From an uncultured Clostridia bacterium (GTDB lineage: Bacteria; Bacillota; Clostridia; Christensenellales; Borkfalkiaceae): a DNA stretch of 64,000 nt. A program made the position numbers and the translations under genes. The first letter of the stretch is position 1. Each line of letters opens with the position of its first letter. The DNA lies in NCBI GenBank assembly GCA_944368215.1, contig CALVWX010000004.1, forward strand, positions 35,512 to 99,511, written 5' to 3'. The notes beneath the pieces are model-generated. The model saw nothing but the letters and a program-made list of their open reading frames with translations, was not told the origin of the DNA and searched no databases. Below are positions 51,240 to 57,962 of this stretch, piece after piece.

Positions 51240-52163
51240 TTACGAAAACATTACAGTAGACAGATACCTGTCGCCCGTGTCGGGGAGAAGAACGACTATG
51301 GTTTTGCCTTTAAACTCTGCCCGCCTGGAAAGAGTTGCGGCCGCGTGCAGCGCCGCACCCGACGATATGCCGACGAGCAGGCCTTCGGTTCTGCCAAGAA
51401 GCCGCCCCGCGGCGTAGGCCTCGTCTTCGGTTACGGTTAAAACCTCGTCGTAAATTGTTGTATCAAGAGCTTTTGGCACAAAGCCCGCGCCTATACCCTG
51501 TATGCCGTGGGGGCCCGCATATCCCTTGGATAACACGGGCGAACCAGCAGGCTCTACGGCGATTATTTTTATATTTTTTTTGTGCTCCTTTAAATATCTG
51601 CCGACACCCGTAATGGTGCCGCCGGTACCCACGCCCGCGACGAAGACGTCGATACAGCCTTCCGACTGCCGCCAGATTTCGGGGCCGGTTGTAAGGTAGT
51701 GCGCCTCGGGATTGGCGGGATTGGAAAACTGGTCGGGAATGAACGAGCCGGGTATTTCGCGCGCGAGCTCTCCGGCCTTTTGTATCGCGCCGGACATACC
51801 CTTTGACCCTTCGGTAAGGATGACTTCCGCGCCGTAAGCTTTTATTAATTTTATGCGCTCGGCGGACATGGTTTCGGGCATGGTCAATATCACCCTATAC
51901 CCGCGCGCGGCGCCTATGGCGGCGAGGCCTATGCCCGTGTTGCCAGATGTTGGTTCGATGATAGTTGCGCCCCTTTTGAGCTGACCGCCCTGTTCGGCGC
52001 GGTCTATCATATTCTTAGCAACCCTGTCTTTGACAGAGCCGGCGGGGTTGAAAAATTCGACCTTCGCTAAAATTTTCGCACCCGCTCCCGCTGCTTTGCC
52101 GTAATTTTTGAGCTCAACCAGCGGCGTTTCGCCCACAAGCCGTTCAATCGATTGATAAATCAT
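51240..52163 (-). CDS. cysK: Cysteine synthase A (O-acetylserine sulfhydrylase)
   Basis: 307 residues from the ATG at 52163 behind CGGAG. PLP enzyme making cysteine from O-acetylserine and sulfide. PLP-Lys in NPAGSVKDRVAKNMID (about 41), substrate loop PTSGNTGIGLAAIGA, phosphate loop GVGTGGTITGVGRYL, and the C-terminal GISSGAALHAA. A standard-length CysK without a CBS domain. No T-box or S-box is seen upstream, though the 131-bp gap is short. Confidence 0.95.
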   Translation of the reverse strand: MIYQSIERLVGETPLVELKNYGKAAGAGAKILAKVEFFNPAGSVKDRVAKNMIDRAEQGGQLKRGATIIEPTSGNTGIGLAAIGAARGYRVILTMPETMSAERIKLIKAYGAEVILTEGSKGMSGAIQKAGELAREIPGSFIPDQFSNPANPEAHYLTTGPEIWRQSEGCIDVFVAGVGTGGTITGVGRYLKEHKKNIKIIAVEPAGSPVLSKGYAGPHGIQGIGAGFVPKALDTTIYDEVLTVTEDEAYAAGRLLGRTEGLLVGISSGAALHAAATLSRRAEFKGKTIVVLLPDTGDRYLSTVMFS

Positions 52164-52294
52164 AATAAATCTCCGCATGCCGCCGCATATGTGCCGGCGG
52201 CACATTAAATTATGCGCCTTATACATAACAATTATACTACCGCGCGCGGCGCTTGTAAAGCGCCGCGCGCAGGATAATATACGGGAGACGGCGA

Positions 52295-53503
52295 TCAAAC
52301 GCGAGATTCAGTAACCTGCACGCGGCAAACGGCGCATGCACTGCGGCCGCGGCGGTCGTCATCGTCGTCTTCGTCGTCTTCGTCGTCCTTATCGAAACGG
52401 TCATAATCGGACTGGGAGCCGTCGGCGAAAACGTAATGGTACTGGCCATCGCGCACATAGATGCGGAATTCGACAGCCTGCCCGTCGATATCGCCGCGCA
52501 CGGATATTACGCGCTCGCCGTCCTCGGTCTGGTCGACGAAGGTCAGAACTTCGGTGACCCCGCCGCGCTCGATAGTCATCAACAGCTCGAGCTCTCCCTC
52601 TTCGCTCTCGTACTCAACGCGCATGCGTTCGGCGAGGTTGCCGTCTTGATAAATGGTGTATACGTATTGGTACTCCCTTTCGCTCTCCCCGTCTTCGTTC
52701 TCGCTTTCGCTCTGGCGAACAACTTCTATATAAGAATTTTCCGCCGTGTACGCTCTGAAGTAAAGCTCGCTCTCCGCCTCTCCTTCCTCCGTCTCCTCGG
52801 TATAGTTTCCGCTGACGGGGTAGGATGCGCCCGCCGCAACGAGCACGCCCTCTATAGAATAATTGCTCTCGCTCCCGTCGCCGTCAGTCTCCCCGCCCGT
52901 AAAAATTTTGTCGTAATACATTACGTAGGAAACTTCTTCACCGAGAAGGTCGCTGTAGCTGACCGTCATGCCGAACTCATAGCCCTGACCGCCGCTTATG
53001 TCCGTGCCCTTTATGTCGCCTTCGGACAGCAGGCTTTCGACCAGAGCGAGGTAGTCGTTGACAAGCTCAATGCGCTCGTCCGTCCCGGCGGCAAGAGACG
53101 TGAAAAACGCCGCCGTCTGCACATTACCCCCCGTACTATGCCGCGACGAAAGCACCGCGCCCACCGAAGCCGCGCCGTAGGCGTAGAATTCGTCCGAGGT
53201 GGTAATCTGCGAAAGTTTATCGCCGCCGCCTTCGTCTATCAGCCCCGTGCCGGGCAGAGGGCTGCCCCTGCCCGCGAGCGGCAGGGCGATTGCCAGCGCA
53301 ATGATTACGGCGAGCAGAGCCGCTAAGGCTGCGATTATTATGTTTTTATTCTTGTTGCGCGCGGCGACCGCCGCCGCGCCCGAGGGGACGGCCAAAGCAT
53401 TTTCGCGCGGCATGCCGAGCTGCGATTTTATGTTATCCTTTACGCCTTCGTCTGGCAGCACGGCCGACTTGTTTTCGCGCAGCAGTTTTTTTATTTCTTT
53501 CAT
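52295..53503 (-). CDS. Transmembrane anti-sigma factor with extracellular sensor domain
   Basis: 402 residues, overlapping the ECF sigma stop by 4 nt. The short cytosolic N-terminus (MKEIKKLLRENKSAVLPDE) leads to one membrane helix (NIIIAALAALLAVIIALAIA, about 54-75) and a long Glu/Asp/Tyr-rich extracellular domain. There is no zinc HxxxCxxC motif, so it is not a ZAS-type anti-sigma. The ectodomain is clearly homologous to the divergent lipoprotein at 54249-55205. The C-terminus becomes an Asp run (DDEDDEDDDDD) then a Cys-containing basic tail unlike the rest. Confidence 0.8.
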   Translation of the reverse strand: MKEIKKLLRENKSAVLPDEGVKDNIKSQLGMPRENALAVPSGAAAVAARNKNKNIIIAALAALLAVIIALAIALPLAGRGSPLPGTGLIDEGGGDKLSQITTSDEFYAYGAASVGAVLSSRHSTGGNVQTAAFFTSLAAGTDERIELVNDYLALVESLLSEGDIKGTDISGGQGYEFGMTVSYSDLLGEEVSYVMYYDKIFTGGETDGDGSESNYSIEGVLVAAGASYPVSGNYTEETEEGEAESELYFRAYTAENSYIEVVRQSESENEDGESEREYQYVYTIYQDGNLAERMRVEYESEEGELELLMTIERGGVTEVLTFVDQTEDGERVISVRGDIDGQAVEFRIYVRDGQYHYVFADGSQSDYDRFDKDDEDDEDDDDDRRGRSACAVCRVQVTESRV

Positions 53504-54027
53504 ACGCCGCCCTCCTTGTCGATATGTTTTTTGAGTTTCTTAAGCGCCTCGTTGTTCTTCCACGTCACCGTGCCGATGGGAATGCCGAGCATTTGCGCCA
53601 CTTCCCTGCGCTTGTAGCCCGCCACCTGACAGAGCATTAAAATTTCGTATTCGTCCTCCGCCAGAATTTTTGAAGCGAGGTCGAAGATATACGGCAGATG
53701 CGTTTCGGCAGAGCCGTATTTATGGCTTTGCTCGTTGAAATCGGTAGGCACCTCCCTTTTATACTTTTTAATATGGTTGAGCGCTATGGATTTTGCAATG
53801 GTGCACAACCACGCCGAAAAATTAGTACCCGCGCCGTACTGCCCCAGCGAGGTTATGGCGCGCACGTAAGTTTCCTGCATAATGTCTTCGGCGGTCATTT
53901 TTTCGCGCACAATGTACAGAATGCAAAAATAGACCGTGCGGTTGGTCTGCTCATATATGTAATCGAAGGCGGAATTGTCCCCCTCCTTAAGCATGGCTAT
54001 GTGCCGCTCGAGCTTGTGATCCTTCAT
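53500..54027 (-). CDS. ECF-type RNA polymerase sigma factor
   Basis: 175 residues with only regions 2 and 4. Region 2: AFDYIYEQTNRTVYFCILYIV then EDIMQETYVRAITSLGQY. Region 4 HTH: YKRREVAQMLGIPIGTVTWK. Translationally coupled to the anti-sigma gene. Its upstream region and that of the divergent lipoprotein share a bipartite motif in identical spacing, so it is probably autoregulated and controls the lipoprotein. Confidence 0.92.
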   Translation of the reverse strand: MKDHKLERHIAMLKEGDNSAFDYIYEQTNRTVYFCILYIVREKMTAEDIMQETYVRAITSLGQYGAGTNFSAWLCTIAKSIALNHIKKYKREVPTDFNEQSHKYGSAETHLPYIFDLASKILAEDEYEILMLCQVAGYKRREVAQMLGIPIGTVTWKNNEALKKLKKHIDKEGGV

Positions 54028-54030
54028 ATT

Positions 54031-54070
54031 CTTTCACTTATAAAACAATTTAATGCGCGCGATTGTTGGA
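54031..54070 (-). promoter_or_regulatory. Putative ECF-sigma autoregulated promoter (leftward)
   Basis: Minus strand: TCCAACAA (54063-54070), a spacer, then AATTGTTTTATAAGTGAAAG ending at 54031. The same motif with identical 32-nt geometry occurs at 54171-54210 on the plus strand. Confidence 0.7.
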
Positions 54071-54170
54071 TATTTTTAAAAATTCTGCGCAAAATTTTTT
54101 GGTGTATTATATTATAATGATACCATCTGAAGGCGGCGCGGTCAATACCCAAAAAATTTTTTGACTTTTT

Positions 54171-54210
54171 TCCAACAAAACGCCCGCGCAATTTGTTATA
54201 TAGGTGAAAG
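54171..54210 (+). promoter_or_regulatory. Putative ECF-sigma target promoter (rightward)
   Basis: TCCAACAA (54171-54178), a spacer, then TTTGTTATATAGGTGAAAG ending at 54210. It precedes the lipoprotein gene by 39 nt. The spacer differs from the leftward copy while both boxes are conserved. Confidence 0.7.
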
Positions 54211-54248
54211 CCGGAAAGGCTTACCGCAAATTTACAGGAGGAACTGTT

Positions 54249-55205
54249 ATGAAAAAATTATTTACCGGCATGATGATTACATGCTCCCTTGCGGCGGCAA
54301 TAACTTTTGCAGCCTGCGGACAGGGCGACCAAAACAGCTCCGGCGGCAAGTTTAATGAGCTTAACACCGCCGAAAGCGTATATGCGTTCAGCGCCGCCTC
54401 AGCGGGAATGATTATATCCGCCGGACAAAACGACGGTCAGACGACGCCCGAAACCACGACGCCCGACGTTACCGCTCCCGACACTGCAATACCCGACACT
54501 TCGGCTCCCGAAGGGACAACCCCCGGACAGACGGCGACGGACGACGGGACATACCTTTTAGACGGGTACATGACTCTTATTGACAGCCTGCTCTCCGACG
54601 GCGGGTTCGTTATAACCGAGACAACTTCAGACAGGGCAGAGTACGAGAGCAAAACAGTAATTTCGTACCGCGACATAAACGGCGGCGAACACAGCTATGA
54701 AATGCACTATAACAAAACCGCCGACGACTGCGACGATGACGACCATGGCGAAGAGGAATACGCCATAACGGGCGTCATGGTCATAGACGGAACCGACTAC
54801 GCCATACGCGGCGAGCGCGAAGTTGAAAACGGCCGCGGCGAAAGCGAGAGCGAAACCGAACTGCGCGTAGACCTCGGCGAAGGCAAATATATGCTGGTTG
54901 AGCAGAGCTACGAACGGGGAGACGGCGAATTTGAACAGAAATACAACTATTCCGTCTACGAAAACGGCAGACTGACGGAGCGCAGCACCTTTGAATATGA
55001 AGAGGAAGACGGCGAAACCGAGTTGCACATGACTTCGCTTAAAGACGGCGAAAATCACTCATTCGCATTCACCCGCGAAAGGGTGCGCGGCGAAGAAGTT
55101 CTGAAGCTGCGCATAGGCGGCAGAGACGGACAGAGCTATTATGTGACCCCCGCAACCGACGCCGACGGAAACACTTATTACGAATATCAGCCCGTAGCCC
55201 GCTGA
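54249..55205 (+). CDS. Lipoprotein paralogous to the anti-sigma sensor domain
   Basis: 318 residues from the ATG at 54249 behind AGGAGG. The signal ends ITFAAC with GQG following, a lipobox, so the protein is lipidated outside the membrane. A Thr/Pro-rich linker (TTPETTTPDVTAPD) leads to a domain matching the anti-sigma ectodomain: YMTLIDSLLSDG versus YLALVESLLSEG, YAITGVMVIDG versus YSIEGVLVAAG, and YNYSVYENGRLTER versus YVYTIYQDGNLAER. It may buffer or present the signal sensed by the anti-sigma. Confidence 0.88.
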   Translation: MKKLFTGMMITCSLAAAITFAACGQGDQNSSGGKFNELNTAESVYAFSAASAGMIISAGQNDGQTTPETTTPDVTAPDTAIPDTSAPEGTTPGQTATDDGTYLLDGYMTLIDSLLSDGGFVITETTSDRAEYESKTVISYRDINGGEHSYEMHYNKTADDCDDDDHGEEEYAITGVMVIDGTDYAIRGEREVENGRGESESETELRVDLGEGKYMLVEQSYERGDGEFEQKYNYSVYENGRLTERSTFEYEEEDGETELHMTSLKDGENHSFAFTRERVRGEEVLKLRIGGRDGQSYYVTPATDADGNTYYEYQPVAR

Positions 55206-55224
55206 CGTGCGTTATGGCTGACGG

Positions 55225-55253
55225 GGCGGCGCAGACATTTTGTCTGCGCCGCC
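55225..55253 (+). terminator. Terminator of the lipoprotein gene
   Basis: Perfect 13-bp arms (55225-55237, 55241-55253) followed by TCCTTTCTTT. Confidence 0.85.
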
Positions 55254-55326
55254 TCCTTTCTTTCGGTAATTTACGTTTTATCTAAATCCGCAGCGGAAAA
55301 ATTTAAAAAAATTTTCCCGCCGCAGT

Positions 55327-55355
55327 TTGACTTTTGCACGCAAATTATATAAAAT
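55327..55355 (+). promoter_or_regulatory. Promoter of the MATE remnant
   Basis: TTGACT (55327-55332), 17-nt spacer, TAAAAT (55350-55355). Confidence 0.8.
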
Positions 55356-55390
55356 ATATTCATCGCAAAATTATAAAGTGTGTGGCCTTC

Positions 55391-55436
55391 AACGGGCGTA
55401 AATCTGGCTTTATGTCGGATTTGCGCCCGTTTTTTT
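55391..55436 (+). terminator. Attenuator-like terminator in the MATE leader
   Basis: 14-bp arms with one G-U pair (55391-55404, 55418-55431, 13-nt loop) followed by a T7 run. It lies between the promoter at 55327 and the MATE remnant, about 30 nt after the predicted transcription start, so it would stop most transcripts. Confidence 0.8.
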
Positions 55437-55447
55437 GCGGCCGCAAA

Positions 55448-55860
55448 ATGAGAGTTATGACGGTAAGCGACAATAAAATGGGCATAAAGCCCGTGCACAG
55501 ACTGTAATGGAGATTTCGGGCGCGGGGGCAAACATTATCCTCGATTGCGTATTCATCTTCCCCTGCGGCCGGGGCGTTGCAGGCGCGGCTTGGGCGACGG
55601 TGGCCGGGCAGATTTTGTCGCTTGCGATAGCCATGATTTTTCACTACACGTCCAATAAAGAAATAGGCACGGGCTTTAAATACCTCGCCCCCGACGCGGG
55701 CATAATAAAGGGAATATATAAAATAGGTATTTACACCGCGCTTATGCAAGGCCTGCTTTCGGTTATGATGCTCGGCATGAACCTGATATTGGGCACGGCA
55801 GAGCAATTTGAACTTAAAGTTATTTACATTGTTAACAATATAACGGCTATAACGCCATAA
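55448..55860 (+). pseudogene. MATE-family drug efflux pump remnant, deleted at both ends
   Basis: A start at 55448 encodes MRVMTVSDNKMGIKPVHRL, like the first residues of MATE transporters, then stops at 55505-55507. In another frame from 55507 comes a mid-protein MATE segment (ISGAGANIILDCVFIF, then GVAGAAWATVAGQILSLAIA and IYKIGIYTALMQGLLSVMM), which ends at 55860. Roughly the first third after the N-terminus and the whole C-terminal half are missing. It cannot make a transporter. Confidence 0.8.
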
Positions 55861-55889
55861 AAATTTTTTGAAATTTTTTATTTATATCG

Positions 55890-55918
55890 TTGACATTGGA
55901 TTTTTTATATTGTATAAT
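55890..55918 (+). promoter_or_regulatory. Consensus promoter of the ABC exporter operon
   Basis: TTGACA (55890-55895), 17-nt spacer, TATAAT (55913-55918). Confidence 0.9.
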
Positions 55919-55930
55919 CCCCTCTGTTCA

Positions 55931-56167
55931 TCGGAGGACTTATAACCGTAGTTATAGGGCCGGATAAGATGTCGGCACAAGGGTTTGTCGGAGGCGCACG
56001 CCACGTATGGCGTGCGCGGAGAAGAAAATTCTGTTGCGCCGGACACTTGTCCGGCCTTTTTAAATGAATATAATGTATTGTTATCGGAGAACTTGCGGCC
56101 GCAGCCGCAACGGTTGATAAAGATACGGGTGCGCCCGATTGTAAGCACTATCGGGCGCACCCTTTTT
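55931..56167 (+). ncRNA. Tandem structured leader RNA with two terminators before the ABC exporter
   Basis: Two 45-nt units, 55931-55975 and 56084-56128, have the same parts at the same lengths: a 10-nt box (TCGGAGGACT / TCGGAGAACT), a 6-bp stem with a CGYA loop (TATAAC-CGTA-GTTATA / TGCGGC-CGCA-GCCGCA), and a 19-nt box with GATAA at position 7-11 and CGG at the end. Four of six stem pairs differ but still pair. Terminator 1 (56038-56055, T5) and terminator 2 (56127-56162, 13-bp arms, T5) each follow one unit. GGCCGG (55958-55963) can pair with CCGGCC (56051-56056), a possible antiterminator. Riboswitch-like; ligand unknown. Guanidine-type classes upstream of efflux genes are the first comparison. 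Confidence 0.7.
56007..56063 (+). CDS. Candidate 18-aa leader peptide over terminator 1
   Basis: ATG at 56007 to TAA at 56061-56063 encodes MACAEKKILLRRTLVRPF. GGAGG (55990-55994) lies 12 nt upstream, and a 10-bp hairpin (55994-56003, 56008-56017) sits between it and the body of the ORF. The 3' half overlaps terminator 1. A second short ORF (56064-56117, 17 aa) starts at the very next base. Either may be chance. Confidence 0.35.
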   Translation: MACAEKKILLRRTLVRPF

Positions 56168-56234
56168 ATTTTACTGAAAATCATTCAACGGAGGTTAATT
56201 TTTTGAAACTTGTATTGCGATTTTTAAAGCCGCA

Positions 56235-57935
56235 TTGAAATTGTGCATTTTAACCGCAGTCCTTCTTTTGGTGGACGTGGTCGGGGCGCTCATCATTCCC
56301 ACATTTGCGGCGGAACTTATGAACGAGGCCAACAGGGGCGTATCGTTTGACACGCTCGTCATGACGGCCATACTTATGGCTGTGTCTGCCCTCATTGCGG
56401 GCGGCGCGGCGATAGGAAGCGTGTTTGCCGCATCCGACCTGACGGCTAAGGTAGGCGCCGACATGCGCGACGCCCTGTATAAAAAATCGCTCGAACTTGC
56501 CGTTTCGGACTTCCGCACCTTCGGCACGGCATCTGTTACGACGAGGACGGTTTCAGACATAACAAATATACAGACGGCGCTCGTCAACACGATAATGCTT
56601 GTACTGCCCGTACCGCTCGTGTTCGTGCTTTCGATAGTTATGGCGTTCATACTCGACTGGGCGATGGGACTTATATTGCTTGCCATACTTATAGTTATTA
56701 TGGTAATAGCGGTATTCATTATAAAGAGTTCTTCTCCCCTGTTCAGGAAATTGAAAAAACTGCTCGACAAAATGAGTTCGGTACTTCTTGAAAATATAAC
56801 CGGCGTGAGGGTTGTCCGCGCATTCAACAACGAGGACAGGGAAGAAAAACGCATGGACGAAGCGTTCAGCGGATATGCCGCCACATCGATAAAGGCAAAC
56901 CGCAAGTTCGCTCTTTTAGACGGCATATCGTTTTTTGCCATAAACATTCTCATCATTCTCGTTTACTGCTTGAGCGGTTTCCGCATAGGCGCCGGGGCGT
57001 TCGAAGTGGGCGACATCACCGCCATAATAGAATACGCAATGTTTGCACTCTTCTATCTAATGATGGCGCAGATGGTAATCCTCACTCTTCCCAGAGCGCT
57101 GGAGTGCAGCGAGCGCATTCGCTCGGTGCTCGACTTTTCGCCCACTATTGCCGATAACGTCGACAGCCCTGTAAAGCTCAACGAAAACGCGGGCGAAGTT
57201 CTGCAATTCGAGCGCGTTGCCTTCCGTTTCGCCGACGCCGACGAATATACCTTAAGAAAGCTCAACTTTACGTGCAGGCGCGGCCAGACGACGGCTATAA
57301 TCGGCGGCACGGGCAGCGGCAAATCGACGGTTGCCTCCCTCATGCTGCGCTTCAACGACGTGACCGAGGGCAGGGTGCTTTTAAACGGCGTGGATATACG
57401 CAGGATGCCGCAGTATCAGCTGCGCGATAACATCGCATACGTTCAGCAGCGCGCATGGTTGTTTTCGGGCACTATAGCCGAAAATTTAAAATACGGCAAC
57501 GAAAACGCCTCCAATGCAGAATTATGGCACGCGCTTGAAGTTGCGCAGGCGGCAGACTTCGTTAAAAAACTGCCCGACGGCCTCAATTCTTTCGTGGCGC
57601 AGGGCGGCACGAACTTTTCCGGCGGACAGAAGCAGAGGCTGTCCATTGCCCGCGCGCTCGTAAAAAAGCCGCAGCTGTACATATTTGACGACAGCTTCTC
57701 CGCGCTCGATTTCAAGACCGACGCCGCTCTGCGCCATGCGCTTGAAGCCGAAACGACCGACGCCGCAGTGGTAATAATCGCCCAGCGCGTGAGCACGATA
57801 CGCCACGCCGAACAGATAATAGTTTTAAACGAAGGCGAACCCGTCGGCGTGGGCACACACGAAGAGCTTATGGAAAACTGCTCCGTTTACAGAGAAATAT
57901 ATAAATCTCAGACAAAGGAGGAGGACGAACAATGA
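56235..57935 (+). CDS. ABC exporter half-transporter, degenerate-site subunit (BmrC-like), 5' frameshift
   Basis: 566 residues from a TTG at 56235. Upstream, GGAGG and a TTG at 56203 begin MKLVLRFLKPH in another frame, the normal start of such exporters. A single missing G in the TGG after CAT would join the two frames, so the natural start is frameshifted. The membrane domain has five or six helices. The NBD has Walker A IGGTGSGKST, signature NFSGGQKQR and Walker B YIFDDSFSALD, with Asp in place of the catalytic Glu, as in the non-hydrolysing site of heterodimeric exporters. Stop overlaps the ATG of the next subunit (ATGA). Confidence 0.85.
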   Translation: MKLCILTAVLLLVDVVGALIIPTFAAELMNEANRGVSFDTLVMTAILMAVSALIAGGAAIGSVFAASDLTAKVGADMRDALYKKSLELAVSDFRTFGTASVTTRTVSDITNIQTALVNTIMLVLPVPLVFVLSIVMAFILDWAMGLILLAILIVIMVIAVFIIKSSSPLFRKLKKLLDKMSSVLLENITGVRVVRAFNNEDREEKRMDEAFSGYAATSIKANRKFALLDGISFFAINILIILVYCLSGFRIGAGAFEVGDITAIIEYAMFALFYLMMAQMVILTLPRALECSERIRSVLDFSPTIADNVDSPVKLNENAGEVLQFERVAFRFADADEYTLRKLNFTCRRGQTTAIIGGTGSGKSTVASLMLRFNDVTEGRVLLNGVDIRRMPQYQLRDNIAYVQQRAWLFSGTIAENLKYGNENASNAELWHALEVAQAADFVKKLPDGLNSFVAQGGTNFSGGQKQRLSIARALVKKPQLYIFDDSFSALDFKTDAALRHALEAETTDAAVVIIAQRVSTIRHAEQIIVLNEGEPVGVGTHEELMENCSVYREIYKSQTKEEDEQ

Positions 57936-57962
57936 GCATTCTACCTGTTTCAGTCATACCTT

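Noticed and set aside
52436-53326. A 296-codon plus-strand frame opposite the anti-sigma gene
   Set aside because: Antisense shadow; the anti-sigma frame is coupled to the sigma gene and has a paralogue.
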